64,000 bases of DNA from UBA11090 sp035560555 (lineage in GTDB: Bacteria; Spirochaetota; Spirochaetia; Treponematales; Rectinemataceae): positions 25,331 to 89,330 of the forward strand of contig DATMZF010000069.1 in assembly GCA_035560555.1 (NCBI GenBank). The letters are read 5' to 3'. Shown one piece after another: positions 1 to 8,541 of the stretch. The notes beneath the pieces are model-generated. The model did no database searches and had not been told where the DNA came from. It was given only the letters and a program-made list of their open reading frames with translations. Numbering within the stretch: the first letter of the stretch is position 1; every line of letters begins with the position of its first letter. A program made the translations under genes and the position numbers.

Positions 1-472
1 GGAACGCCGTGTCGAAGACAGCGATATCGGGCTTGTCGGGAAGCATCTTCATCGCCTCCCTGATGCCGGTGAGGTTGGCCGGATTATGGAGAGGCGCCAG
101 CTCGATATTGGCTTCGATGGCCCTCAGCACCTCATCGTCGATTATGACCGACGATGAGAACTGCTCGCCTCCGTGCACGACCCTGTGTCCGATGGCGTCT
201 ATCTCGTTCACGTCGCCAAGTATCCCGTACTTGGGATCGATGAGCGCTTTAGCGACCCTGGCCATGGCGAGGCCATGATCGGCCATGGCCTCCTCGACCC
301 TGATGGTTCCTTTGGGCGAGCTCTGCGCGAGAAAACTTCCCGCTTCCCCGATGCGCTCCACGAGTCCTTTCCCGAGGCTTTCGCGTTCCGGCATGCGGAA
401 CACTTCGTACTTGAGCGATGAGCTTCCGCAGTTCAGGACCAGTATGGTCGTGCAATCCTTCCGCGCTTTCAT
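1..472 (-). CDS. ackA: Acetate kinase, N-terminal part (runs off the left edge)
   Basis: Interconverts acetate + ATP and acetyl phosphate + ADP, the substrate-level phosphorylation step of fermentation in the cytoplasm. About 157 N-terminal residues are present. The reading frame opens MKARKDCTTILVLNCGSSSL, where LNCGSSSLK is the phosphate-binding loop of the ASKHA acetate/propionate kinases, and GHRVVHGGEQFSSS is the acetokinase signature near residue 95. The start ATG (470-472) follows an AAGGAGAA ribosome-binding site at normal spacing. The C-terminal half lies outside the window. A butyrate or propionate kinase is less likely because of the exact acetokinase signature. Confidence 0.93.
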   Translation of the reverse strand, partial: MKARKDCTTILVLNCGSSSLKYEVFRMPERESLGKGLVERIGEAGSFLAQSSPKGTIRVEEAMADHGLAMARVAKALIDPKYGILGDVNEIDAIGHRVVHGGEQFSSSVIIDDEVLRAIEANIELAPLHNPANLTGIREAMKMLPDKPDIAVFDTAF

Positions 473-540
473 GATGTATTCTCCTTGTCCGGACACTATC
501 GGTCCAACTTTATCGATTGATTGTAGCGCCATTTTCGCGC

Positions 541-651
541 TTAGGCCAGACTGGAAGCCTCGGCGCCGGCGAAGCTATTTAGGGAAAGTCCCGCGCTCAT
601 GAAGGACGATACGGCGAGAACGATGACATAGGGAACGAAGCGGAAATGCAT
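541..651 (-). CDS. Possible 36-residue hydrophobic small protein
   Basis: In the otherwise empty stretch 473-829 there is one small frame encoding MHFRFVPYVIVLAVSSFMSA and 16 more residues. It has one strongly hydrophobic segment (residues 5-25) that could be a signal anchor. The segment resembles the first helix of 7TM histidine-kinase sensor regions, so a remnant of a larger gene is possible. The ribosome-binding site is weak (AAGGCG). The rest of 473-829 shows no gene or RNA that I recognise. Low confidence that this is expressed. Confidence 0.2.
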   Translation of the reverse strand: MHFRFVPYVIVLAVSSFMSAGLSLNSFAGAEASSLA

Positions 652-829
652 TTGATCTTCGCCTTCATTGCTAAGTGATGCCTTTTAGTGTAAGTATCGT
701 ACATCCATCGGATAGGCCGAGTAATCCTTTCCGCTTGGTTCCGCCGCTCCGGCGCCATCGGCCGCGGGGAACCTTCGCGGCTGTTCCAAACGGGGCGCGG
801 CGGCGGTATATTCGTGGTGGAGGACAAAT

Positions 830-1342
830 ATGGATGACATTGTAAATTCGGAACTCTTATCCCGCGGTCTCCAGACGCTCCTTAACGAAGCCTTCGCCGG
901 CCCATCCGGCAAGGGCAGCTGGTTCACGGATGATGACCCCGCTTCGGGAATACTCGGCACCTTGGATCGTCTCTCGGCGTCGGAGGCTTCCGCCCCGCTC
1001 ACGCCCGGAGACGCCGCCTGCGCCGCTTCGCATGCGTCGCATCTTTGTTATTCCCTCAGCCTGGCCAACCGGGCGATGAAAGGCGAAAACCCCTACCGCG
1101 ACGCCGACTGGAAAGGCAGTTGGGCTGTCGCCGCGGTGAGCGAAGCCGCGTGGAGCGAGCTGAAAGCAGGGTTGAGGACGGAATTCGAGGCGCTGAAAAC
1201 CGCCGTATCGGATCCCGCCGTCCTGAGTTCGGACATGAGAGTATTTGGCATGATAGGCAATATCGCCCACGCGGCCTGGCACCTCGGCGCGCTTCGCCAG
1301 GGCCTGGGACTCATCGAGACGCCCGCGCCAAAGGAGAAATGA
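830..1342 (+). CDS. DinB-like (four-helix metal-binding fold) protein
   Basis: 170 residues, all-alpha by composition. Two His-containing helices, HASHLCYSLSLANRA around residue 66 and HAAWHLGALRQ around residue 145, match the DinB/YfiT pattern in which His residues bind a metal. The HAAWHLGxLRQ end is typical of the family. DinB-superfamily members include thiol-dependent S-transferases, but no substrate can be read here. It overlaps the first in-frame ATG of the VIT transporter gene by an ATGA, so the two are probably co-transcribed. The family assignment is fairly safe; the function is not known. Confidence 0.7.
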   Translation: MDDIVNSELLSRGLQTLLNEAFAGPSGKGSWFTDDDPASGILGTLDRLSASEASAPLTPGDAACAASHASHLCYSLSLANRAMKGENPYRDADWKGSWAVAAVSEAAWSELKAGLRTEFEALKTAVSDPAVLSSDMRVFGMIGNIAHAAWHLGALRQGLGLIETPAPKEK

Positions 1343-1344
1343 CA

Positions 1345-2148
1345 ATGTTGACGCGACGATTGGATGAAGCGAAAGCCGCATGGAAGAACAGGGATGACAA
1401 GGCCTCCAGGTCGGCGCACGAGCAACCCGCCGGCGCCGCCAAAATAGCCAAGGAAGAGCACACGACGGGACGCGGCAAATACATCAAAAGCGTTATCTAT
1501 GGCGGCCTGGACGGCACGATAACGACCTTTGCCGCTGTGGCCGGCGTGGCGGGCGCGGCATTGTCGCCGGGCGTCGTTCTCATCATGGGGCTCGCCAACC
1601 TGGTGGCCGACGGGCTCTCGATGTCCATCGGCGACTATCTCTCCTCCAAGAGCGAAAGCGAGTACGAAGCCGCCGAGAGGGCGCGCGAAGCTTGGGAGGT
1701 GGAGAACTATCCCGAGGGCGAAAAGCGAGAGCTCGTGGAGATATATACGGCGCGCGGAATGTCGATGCCTGACGCGAGCGCCGTGGTCGAAATCATCGCC
1801 AAGGACAAGGAATCCTGGGTGGATACGATGATGGTGGAGGAGCTGGGGATCATACCGAGCGATGAGTCCCCGATCGCGAATGCCCTCGCCACCTTTCTTT
1901 CCTTCGCCGTATTCGGTTTTCTGCCGATCGCGGCCTATGTGTTCGCGCTTTTCATTCCCGCGCTCAAGAGCGCGCAGTTCCCTCTAGCGTGCTTGCTCAC
2001 CGGAGCCACGCTCTTTGGCCTGGGGGCTTTCAAGACGACGATCACGGGCAAAAGCTGGCTCACTTCCGGATTGGAAATGCTTTTCGTGGGAGGCATCGCG
2101 GCGGCGGCGGCCTATGGCATGGGCTTGCTCCTCGGCGGGTTGGCCTGA
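1345..2148 (+). CDS. VIT1/CCC1-family Fe2+/Mn2+ transporter
   Basis: 267-residue membrane protein of the vacuolar iron transporter family, which moves Fe2+ or Mn2+ across the membrane, usually against H+. The first membrane segment contains GGLDGTITTFAAVAGVAGA and the second GLANLVADGLSMSIGDYLSS, both hallmark motifs. A cytoplasmic Glu-rich metal-binding stretch follows (residues ~80-150, with EVENYPEGEKRELVEIY), then three C-terminal hydrophobic segments. ATGs at 1339 and 1345 are both in frame. I chose 1345 because AAGGAG (1331-1336) is then eight bases away rather than two. A role in metal detoxification or storage is inferred. Confidence 0.9.
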   Translation: MLTRRLDEAKAAWKNRDDKASRSAHEQPAGAAKIAKEEHTTGRGKYIKSVIYGGLDGTITTFAAVAGVAGAALSPGVVLIMGLANLVADGLSMSIGDYLSSKSESEYEAAERAREAWEVENYPEGEKRELVEIYTARGMSMPDASAVVEIIAKDKESWVDTMMVEELGIIPSDESPIANALATFLSFAVFGFLPIAAYVFALFIPALKSAQFPLACLLTGATLFGLGAFKTTITGKSWLTSGLEMLFVGGIAAAAAYGMGLLLGGLA

Positions 2149-2175
2149 GGCGATTTCCATGAAGGAGAGAAGATC

Positions 2176-2733
2176 ATGAAAAAGGCCTGCGTGCTGATCG
2201 CCGAAGGCTTTGAAGAAGTCGAAGCCCTCACGCCCGTGGATTATCTCCGCAGGGCCGGCGTCGAGGTGACGCTGTTCGGCCTGGGCGGACGCAGCGTCCG
2301 GGGGGCGCGCGGGATAACGGTAGTAGCCGATGCCGTCCTGGAGGATGCCTCCGTCGATGTCGGCTTCGACGCCGTGGTCGTCCCCGGCGGCATGCCCGGC
2401 GCGAAAAATCTCGCCGAAAGTCGGGCGGCGAGGGAGTTCATCGTTCGCCACTTCGAAGGAGGGAAGCTCGTGGCGGCCATCTGCGCCGCGCCGGCCGTCG
2501 TGCTCCATGAGGGTTGCGGAATCCTTAAGGGAAGGCGCTTTACGGGCTATCCGGGCACCGAGCGACAGGTTACGGGGGCGGTTTTTACGTCGGGAAGAGT
2601 CGTCGTGGACGGCAACCTGATCACGTCGAGGGGGGCCGGAACCGCCGGGGAGTTCGCGATCGCCATCATTGAGGCGCTCATGGGCGAGAACGCGGCCAGA
2701 ACGGTGGCCGACTGCGTTCTTCTGAAGCGCTGA
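2176..2733 (+). CDS. DJ-1/PfpI/ThiJ family protein
   Basis: 185 residues in the YajL/DJ-1 branch. It has the N-terminal Glu motif EGFEEVEA (residues 9-16) and the nucleophile-elbow cysteine in VAAICAAPAVVLHE (around residue 100), at the usual places. Relatives are deglycases, chaperones or oxidative-stress sensors, and the exact reaction is debated in the field. An AGGAGAGAAG ribosome-binding site precedes the ATG. It lies 27 bp after the VIT gene and probably belongs to the same transcript. Confidence 0.88.
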   Translation: MKKACVLIAEGFEEVEALTPVDYLRRAGVEVTLFGLGGRSVRGARGITVVADAVLEDASVDVGFDAVVVPGGMPGAKNLAESRAAREFIVRHFEGGKLVAAICAAPAVVLHEGCGILKGRRFTGYPGTERQVTGAVFTSGRVVVDGNLITSRGAGTAGEFAIAIIEALMGENAARTVADCVLLKR

Positions 2734-2795
2734 GGATTCGAGAGACCGCCGCCGTTGGCCGTCGCGCAAAGAGCGGCCGCGGCCGCCAAGGACAG

Positions 2796-3914
2796 TCAGG
2801 AACGACGTCGCCGATCGGGTCTGATGTGGCTGAGTACGCCATTCTCCCCAAGCGTGTAAACCGCTTTTCTCGTCGGTATTAAAAAGTAGACGAGTCCCCC
2901 CACCAGCAAATGAACGTAGTAGACGCCGAAACGCCAGATGAGAATGGCGCTCATCGTCGCGGCGGGCTTGCCCGTCAGCGCGCTCAGGACGAGAAGGTAG
3001 GAAGCCTCGATGCTTCCCGCGGCGCCCGGTGTCGGTATGAAGAGCGAAACGAGACCGCAGAGAATGAATGACAGAAGAAATTCCTGGAAGGGCTGCGCGA
3101 CGCCGGTCATTACACAGAGCGGTATGTAGAGCGTCATGGCCCAGAATATCTGCTCGACCATGAAAATGAGGATATCGAGCAGCATTGTGGTCATGTTCTT
3201 GCTCCACAATACTTTAAAGCCTGCTCCCAGTCCCTGGCTCCATACGGACATTTTCTCGGCCCAGCGTGGATCCTTGGTGAGTTTGGCGATGAGTTTGCCG
3301 AGCCAGGATTTTTCCATCTTGAGGGCGATGACCCCCAGGAAATGAGGGTTGAGGAAACCCAGGACGAGGACAACCGTCGCCACGATGGTGATGATCATGC
3401 CGGCGCCCAGGAGGTAGGCGCCTTTTCCTATTCCCGCCATCATGCCGATGCCCTTATGGAAAAAAAGAATCACGATGAGGAGCTGGACGAAATTGCTCTC
3501 GATCAGTCTTGAGAAGACGATGTTCGAGGAAACCGTCGAATCCAGGCCCAGCTTGGCGAAGTGATACACCTGGAAGGGCTGGCCGCCCACCGAGCCGGGG
3601 GTGATGTTGGAAAAAAAATAGCCGATGATATTGTTGTAGAGTCCATCCCTGAACGATAGCTTGACCTCGAATTTTCGGAATATCAGCTGATAGCGGAAGG
3701 TATCTATTACATAGATCACGAAAATGAGGAGAAAGGGTGTCGCGACGCTGACGACCGACGCTTCCTTGAACGCGGTGCCAAGTTCCCCGAAATCGACGAG
3801 GAGTCCCATGAAGACATTGATCAGAAGGCCCGCGAGTAGCGCCAGGAAGACGCTCTTTATCAGTTTGGGAGAGGACGTTTTTCCATCTTCCTTCTGATTG
3901 CTCTCGTTATTCAT
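2796..3914 (-). CDS. Flippase-like membrane protein (LPG-synthase TM / UPF0104 family)
   Basis: About 372 residues with eight or so hydrophobic segments. The pattern NNIIGYFFSNITPGSVGGQP followed by FQVYHF is the hallmark of the lysylphosphatidylglycerol-synthetase transmembrane (AglD/UPF0104) family, and a later PTPGAAGSIEASYLL segment is equally typical. Members are membrane domains of MprF-like proteins or glycolipid flippases. The soluble aminoacyl-transfer domain of MprF is absent. I start at the ATG at 3914 because the upstream extension runs into the divergent promoter. That promoter region is shared with the beta-barrel-like gene at 3977. Confidence 0.8.
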   Translation of the reverse strand: MNNESNQKEDGKTSSPKLIKSVFLALLAGLLINVFMGLLVDFGELGTAFKEASVVSVATPFLLIFVIYVIDTFRYQLIFRKFEVKLSFRDGLYNNIIGYFFSNITPGSVGGQPFQVYHFAKLGLDSTVSSNIVFSRLIESNFVQLLIVILFFHKGIGMMAGIGKGAYLLGAGMIITIVATVVLVLGFLNPHFLGVIALKMEKSWLGKLIAKLTKDPRWAEKMSVWSQGLGAGFKVLWSKNMTTMLLDILIFMVEQIFWAMTLYIPLCVMTGVAQPFQEFLLSFILCGLVSLFIPTPGAAGSIEASYLLVLSALTGKPAATMSAILIWRFGVYYVHLLVGGLVYFLIPTRKAVYTLGENGVLSHIRPDRRRRS

Positions 3915-3976
3915 GTTTGAAATATATAATGATCTATGATAGGTTTGGCAAGCAGGACCGTAAAATGGAGGCATCG

Positions 3977-5116
3977 ATGAAGACTAGAAGGCTTTTCGCC
4001 GCGGTGATCGCGCTGTGTTGCCTAATCGGGGCGCCCCTGTCCATCGGGGCGGCGGGCATGGAATTCGAACTGAACGGAGTCAGATTCAACGGGGCCTTGC
4101 TCGGCTTCCTCCCCGTGCCTACCGGCGCCGATATAGAACTGCGGTTTCCCATGGTAGGCGAGGGGCTGCTCTACACCCTCAGGCTGGCGGGTGGCTTCGA
4201 GGACCGACTCATTCTCCGCGACGACAGCGATGGAAGCCCCATCGCGAAACCGGCTTCCTTCCCCGATCCGCACTGGTTCCACTGGCCGAACGCCGAAGTG
4301 GATACGGGAATCCTGTATCGGCTGCCTTCGGGCGAGATAGGACCAAAGATCGAGCTTTTCGGGCTGGCCAGAGGACGATGGGAAAGCAATTCATCCAGCC
4401 TCAGCGCCGCGTACTTCCCCGACGCCCAAGGCTTGCTCTCCGTGTCATTCCTGGGTGGCGTCGGCCTCGATGCTCTTGAAAAGAGCCCACGGCGCCTGAA
4501 GAGTGGCTATGCCGGCGAACTCTCCTTCGAGTACGCGCCCGCAGCGCTCGCTTTCTCCGGCGATACCGATTTCTATAGAGCCTCGGCCACGCTCGAAGGC
4601 TATCTGCCCCTCTTCTCGGTCGGGAATACTGACCTCGACGCCTTTTCGATCTACGCCGCCGGCTATCTCACCGGAGATTACGCGGGCGGGTCGAATATCC
4701 CTCTCTATGTCCTCACGAGCTTTGGCGGCCGCGCCCTGCGCGACGGCCTGGGCGATTCCATTCGAGGCTATCGCGCATGGGGCTATGAGGCCACGACAAA
4801 GGCCGAAGCCAGCTTCGACCTGCGCTTTGTCGGGCCTGGTCTTTTCGGCCAAGCCGGCTTGAGACCCATGGCCTATGTTTTCGGCGACGCGGGCTATTTC
4901 GACGGACTCTACAAATGTCCCGACGCGTCCACGGGCGGCGATAAAGATGGCTTGATATTTTCGGCCGGAGCGGGCGCGGCGATCAACATATTCGATTTCG
5001 CCCAGATAGGCGCGCGCGCGGGCTACAAGTTCCCTGTGGACGATCCCCTTTACGCCCTCTACACCCCGGGCGGCGAGCGCTTCTTCTGGAATGTTACATT
5101 CTTGCTGCATTTCTGA
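3977..5116 (+). CDS. Exported beta-barrel-like protein, probable outer-membrane protein
   Basis: 379 residues beginning with a clear Sec signal peptide (MKTRRLFAAVIALCCLIGA, cleavage near residue 25). The rest is made of alternating short beta-type strands rich in Gly, Tyr, Phe and Leu. It ends in FWNVTFLLHF, an aromatic C-terminal strand of the kind recognised for outer-membrane insertion. No Pfam-style motif is recognisable. GGAGG five bases before the ATG at 3977 fixes this start over upstream in-frame ATGs. Function unknown; a surface porin or structural barrel is an inference from composition only. Confidence 0.65.
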   Translation: MKTRRLFAAVIALCCLIGAPLSIGAAGMEFELNGVRFNGALLGFLPVPTGADIELRFPMVGEGLLYTLRLAGGFEDRLILRDDSDGSPIAKPASFPDPHWFHWPNAEVDTGILYRLPSGEIGPKIELFGLARGRWESNSSSLSAAYFPDAQGLLSVSFLGGVGLDALEKSPRRLKSGYAGELSFEYAPAALAFSGDTDFYRASATLEGYLPLFSVGNTDLDAFSIYAAGYLTGDYAGGSNIPLYVLTSFGGRALRDGLGDSIRGYRAWGYEATTKAEASFDLRFVGPGLFGQAGLRPMAYVFGDAGYFDGLYKCPDASTGGDKDGLIFSAGAGAAINIFDFAQIGARAGYKFPVDDPLYALYTPGGERFFWNVTFLLHF

Positions 5117-5272
5117 AGCCAGAGAGGAGCTGGTTAGCGGACTGGAAGGAGTGTCGCTGTAAATATTTTTGTTTATAGTTGGCTTTCTGTATATTGTCTG
5201 ATTATTATATATAGTATATTATCTACTCCGCCCGTTCCTTAAGGTTCGGGAATTCTGTAGGAGGGAGATAGA

Positions 5273-6148
5273 ATGAACCGTAAACTCATTGCATTCCTCG
5301 CCGTATTTGCCTTGGTCGGATCCGTCGCTTTTGCGCAGACCGCGACCAAGTACTTCGTGGCGCATCAGGGTGGTTATGTGGGCGCGGCCACCGTCACCGT
5401 CGGAAAATCCGGCGAAGTGGTCGCGGCTTCTCTCGAAGAGTGGCAGGGCCCGGGCGGCTGGGCGGAGAACAATTCCGCCGACGGCAAATCCATCGTGGAT
5501 GGCGCCGTCGTACGAGCTCCGGATCCCTTCGCCAACCTCTCCAGCGCCGATCCTGAAGTCAAGGGCTATATGTTCTATATCCTGAACCAGGTCGCGGGCG
5601 GTCCCGGCGTCTGGTCTCAGTTCACCCCCGGCGCCAAGGGATTCACCAGGCCCGCCCGCCAATGGGAACGCGACTTCGAGGGTCTCATGTCCAACCCCCT
5701 CAGGGCTGCCGCGTACGTGAAAGCCGCCAGGGAAGACAGCCTTGTCAACGTGAAGATCGAAGGCTCCAAGGTTATCGTCGGCAAGAAAGCCTCCGAAACC
5801 GTCCACTACGGCGCGATGAACAAGGCCGACAAGAACGCCAACTACATGCCCCTCACCAAGGATTCCATCGGTTACCGCTACAACTACGCCGCCATGCTCG
5901 CTTTCTTCAAGGCCAATCCCACCGCGGATTTCGGCGCCGCAACGCTTCAGAAAGCCAGCGTGAAAGTCGTGGAGAATAAGAATATCGATGCCAGCGCCAG
6001 CGCCGCCGAGTATGTCGCGGCCAGCGACAGCGTCTACGTCGTGGCCGACGCCGTGACCGGCGCCACCTATTCCGATTTCCAGCACTACTCGCTCGAACTC
6101 CAGACCGCCTACAAAATGGCGATCGCGGACAGCATCGTAGCCTTCTGA
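5273..6148 (+). CDS. Exported FMN-binding domain protein, probable ApbE substrate
   Basis: 291 residues with a Sec signal peptide (MNRKLIAFLAVFALVGSVAF, cleaved after AFA). Near the C terminus (residues 259-267) lies DAVTGATYS, matching the flavinylation consensus D-x-x-[ST]-G-A-[ST]-x-[ST] used by ApbE. Thr265 would carry FMN by a phosphoester bond, as in RnfG and NqrC. An N-terminal beta-rich region (residues 25-90) may be a second, degenerate copy of the fold because it begins with GGYVGAATVTV. The flavin transferase itself is encoded at 7495-8511. It probably works as a periplasmic electron carrier or reductase; the partner is unknown. AGGAGGGAGA precedes the ATG, and an AT-rich promoter region lies at 5160-5225. 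Confidence 0.82.
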   Translation: MNRKLIAFLAVFALVGSVAFAQTATKYFVAHQGGYVGAATVTVGKSGEVVAASLEEWQGPGGWAENNSADGKSIVDGAVVRAPDPFANLSSADPEVKGYMFYILNQVAGGPGVWSQFTPGAKGFTRPARQWERDFEGLMSNPLRAAAYVKAAREDSLVNVKIEGSKVIVGKKASETVHYGAMNKADKNANYMPLTKDSIGYRYNYAAMLAFFKANPTADFGAATLQKASVKVVENKNIDASASAAEYVAASDSVYVVADAVTGATYSDFQHYSLELQTAYKMAIADSIVAF

Positions 6149-6203
6149 TGTAATGGGGGCGGCGACCAAGGCTCACAGCCCGCCGTCCACCATCGCGATA
6201 GAA

Positions 6204-6245
6204 AAAAAGGACTGTCCCTGAATCGATTCAGGGACAGTCCTTTTT
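6204..6245. terminator. Bidirectional rho-independent terminator
   Basis: A perfect 42-base palindrome: arms AAAAAGGACTGTCCCTGAAT and its exact complement around a CG centre at 6224/6225. It has an A-tract on the left and a T-tract on the right, so it can terminate both the FMN-protein transcript and anything reading leftwards past the tRNA gene. Confidence 0.9.
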
Positions 6246-6284
6246 CATTTCGTCGCGGTTCGAACGCTATCGAGGCGAAAAAAA

Positions 6285-6367
6285 TGCCGGCAGTGGGACT
6301 TGAACCCACACGCCCTCGCGAGCAGCAGATTTTGAGTCTACCGTGTATGCCATTTCACCATGCCGGC
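6285..6367 (-). tRNA. tRNA-Leu (anticodon CAA)
   Basis: An 83-base cloverleaf on the minus strand. The acceptor stem is GCCGGCA/TGCCGGC with discriminator A at 6285. The anticodon arm GTAGA-CTCAAAA-TCTGC gives anticodon CAA, which reads UUG. A long variable arm, as expected for leucine, precedes the T arm GTGGG-TTCAAGT-CCCAC. The 3' CCA is not encoded. It stands alone between two protein genes. Confidence 0.95.
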
Positions 6368-6478
6368 TCACGCTGAAATTTGTACTATATACGATCGACC
6401 TAGTCAATACTGAGGATTTTCCGGATTCCTCATCGCCGCGACCTCGCGATGAGGCCGTTGCCGCGGACGCGTGGTGTT

Positions 6479-6502
6479 GCCGCGACTGGGCGGAGTCGCG
6501 GC
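6479..6502. repeat. GC-rich hairpin in the 6368-6598 intergenic stretch
   Basis: Nine-base arms GCCGCGACT and AGTCGCGGC enclose a six-base loop. A second, smaller inverted repeat (CATCGC ... GCGATG, 6431-6450) lies just upstream. There is no T-run after either, so these are not classical terminators. The rest of 6368-6598 holds only the leader of the PAP2 gene. Confidence 0.4.
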
Positions 6503-6598
6503 GGTAAAGGCGGAATTGGCTTGCGTACCGTCAAATAAGTGTTTAAAATGTTGTTTTGACGTTGTGCGCGAAAGCTGACCAACCGGGGGAAGGCGACC

Positions 6599-7489
6599 GT
6601 GAATTCAGTATTGTCGTGGGGATTGGATCTCGTCCGCAAGGTGCAGGAATTTTTCGGTCCCGGCATGTTGGCGCCGATGCAGGTTATAACTTTTTTCGGG
6701 TCGGAGTTCTTCGCCCTGGCCGCCCTGCCACTGATCTATTGGTGCGTGGACAGGCGAAAAGGCGCCCGAATCGGCATCGTTGTTCTGTTTTCCGCCTTTC
6801 TCAATCTCTGGTGCAAAATCATCTTCAAGCAGCCGCGCCCCTACGATTTCGATTCATCGGTGGGCCTCATCCGTGAAAACACCTTCGGCTTGCCTTCTGG
6901 GCACGCTCAGATGAGCATCACCTTCTGGGGCGTCATGCTGACGATCCTTTCGCGAGCGCTCGGCGTTGTTCTCCTCATCGCGATGCCCCTCATCGTCGGC
7001 CTGTCCCGCCTCTACCTTGGCGTCCATTTTCCGACCGATCTCCTGGGCGGCTGGATCCTTGGGGGAATCGTGCTGGGACTCTTCTATGGTTTCGGCGCCA
7101 GGATCGAAGGCATCCTGAGCCGGCTGAACCTGCGCCAAAGGCTCATCGCCGTTTCCGCCGTATCGCTGCTGATGAATCTTCTCATGCCCTCGGACACGCT
7201 TCTCTCCGGGGCTTTTTTCGGAAGCGCCGCCGGCTTCGCCCTGGCGAGTAAGAACCTGCGCTTCAACGCCGGCGGCGAGCTTTCGAAAAGAATCATCCGC
7301 TATGTCGCGGGGATCGTCGGGCTCGTCATTCTCTATACCGGTCCCAAACTCATGGTGGGCGAATCCCTAGGCTCCCAGCAGCCGCTGATCCGTTTTCTGC
7401 GCTACGGTATCATCGGCTTTTGGGTGGCGTACGGGGCGCCATGGTGTTTCTGGAAGATGAAACTGCTGGCGCTGGATCCGGCCGCCTAA
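6599..7489 (+). CDS. PAP2-superfamily membrane phosphatase
   Basis: 296 residues with six or more hydrophobic segments. All three PAP2 phosphatase motifs are present: KQPRPYDFD (motif 1), LPSGHAQMS (motif 2, catalytic His) and SRLYLGVHFPTD (motif 3, nucleophile His and its Asp). Relatives dephosphorylate undecaprenyl pyrophosphate, phosphatidic acid or phosphatidylglycerol phosphate at the outer face of the membrane. The active-site arrangement SRX5HX3D suggests a real lipid phosphatase. The start is GTG at 6599 behind GGGGAAGG. It converges on apbE with only five bases between them. Confidence 0.88.
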   Translation: MNSVLSWGLDLVRKVQEFFGPGMLAPMQVITFFGSEFFALAALPLIYWCVDRRKGARIGIVVLFSAFLNLWCKIIFKQPRPYDFDSSVGLIRENTFGLPSGHAQMSITFWGVMLTILSRALGVVLLIAMPLIVGLSRLYLGVHFPTDLLGGWILGGIVLGLFYGFGARIEGILSRLNLRQRLIAVSAVSLLMNLLMPSDTLLSGAFFGSAAGFALASKNLRFNAGGELSKRIIRYVAGIVGLVILYTGPKLMVGESLGSQQPLIRFLRYGIIGFWVAYGAPWCFWKMKLLALDPAA

Positions 7490-7494
7490 GAAAG

Positions 7495-8511
7495 CTATTC
7501 GCCGAGCGAGTAGGCCGAGTTCGTCAAGCTGAATATTTTGCTCACGCCCGGGCTCATATAGAGCTTGTTCTTGTTGTCGATGAAGATGGCGTACACGCCG
7601 GGGAGGCTCTTCACCAGCTCCATGCCCTTTTCCAGGCCAAGGGCGAAGGTCGAGGTCGAGAGGGCATCGGCGTCGATGCTCTTGTCCGTGATGATGGATA
7701 CCGAAACGAGGCCGTTGTCGACAGGGTACCCTGTCTTGGGGTCCAGAATGTGATGATAGTGTTTTCCGTTTTCGATGAAAAAGCGCTCGTAAATGCCCGA
7801 TGTCACGACCGTCATGGCTTTGCCGGTCACGAGGCCGAGATACTCGCCCCGGTCGGAACGCGGGTCCTGCACCCCCACATGCCAGGGAGTGCCGTCCTTT
7901 TTCTTGCCGAAGACGAGCACGTTGCCACCCAAGTCGACGACGGCGGCCTTCACTTTATGTTTTTCAAGGATTCTCGCCACTTCGTCCGCCGAATAGCCCT
8001 TCGCGATGGCTCCCAAATCCAGACGCATTCCAGCCGTCGCCAACCTGACCTCGAGTTTCTTCGCGTCGAGTTCGATTTTTCTGTAATCGATGAGTTTCAG
8101 GGCTGAGGCGATCTTGCTTTCCGGCGGTACCGCAGCGTGGTCGGTGCCGATACTCCAGAGTTTGGTGAGGGGGCCGACGGAGATGTCGAAAGTCCCTTGC
8201 GAAAGTTTCGCGTATTCGATGGCTTTTGAAATGACGAAGAAGGTGTCCTTGGAAACCCTCACCGCTTTTACGCCCGCCGCGGCGTTGATGGCGGCTATCT
8301 CCGTGCCATCCTTGTTGGCGCTCATCCTGTCTTCGATCTGCTTGAGCCGATTGAAGATTTCGTCGGTTGTTTTCGTCGAGCCGCCTTCGATGATTCGTAT
8401 GGTGCACACGGTCCCGAGCACGAAATCGGTGCGGGATATTTCGCTTTTGGCGGCGGGGGCGCAGGCCGATAAAACAAGGACGGCCATCGCCGTAGCAAGG
8501 AAATATTTCAT
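7495..8511 (-). CDS. apbE: FAD:protein FMN transferase, lipoprotein
   Basis: Transfers FMN from FAD onto Ser/Thr of target flavoproteins outside the cytoplasm. 338 residues. The lipoprotein signal MKYFLATAMAVLVLSAC (Cys17 lipidated) is followed by the ApbE core. The core begins TDFVLGTVCTIRI, with MRLDLGAIAKGYSADEV for FAD binding, VDLGGNVLVFG, and HHILDPKTGYPVDNG plus DADALSTSTFALG near the C terminus for Mg2+ and FAD. A probable substrate with the DxxTGATxS motif is encoded 1.3 kb away at 5273-6148. It is last in an apparent three-gene minus-strand operon with the MBL and DbpA-type genes; the gap to the MBL gene is 30 bp. Confidence 0.94.
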   Translation of the reverse strand: MKYFLATAMAVLVLSACAPAAKSEISRTDFVLGTVCTIRIIEGGSTKTTDEIFNRLKQIEDRMSANKDGTEIAAINAAAGVKAVRVSKDTFFVISKAIEYAKLSQGTFDISVGPLTKLWSIGTDHAAVPPESKIASALKLIDYRKIELDAKKLEVRLATAGMRLDLGAIAKGYSADEVARILEKHKVKAAVVDLGGNVLVFGKKKDGTPWHVGVQDPRSDRGEYLGLVTGKAMTVVTSGIYERFFIENGKHYHHILDPKTGYPVDNGLVSVSIITDKSIDADALSTSTFALGLEKGMELVKSLPGVYAIFIDNKNKLYMSPGVSKIFSLTNSAYSLGE

Positions 8512-8541
8512 TTCTACATACCTCTCTAGTGATAGGTCGCC

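Noticed and set aside
1045..2148. Longer version of the VIT transporter starting inside the DinB-like gene
   Set aside because: The first 100 codons read an off-frame version of the DinB-like gene. AAGGAG before 1345 marks the real start.
1984..3207. A 407-residue minus-strand frame across the DJ-1 gene
   Set aside because: It overlaps two well-supported genes (VIT, DJ-1) and the flippase-like gene, and has no motif or start signal.
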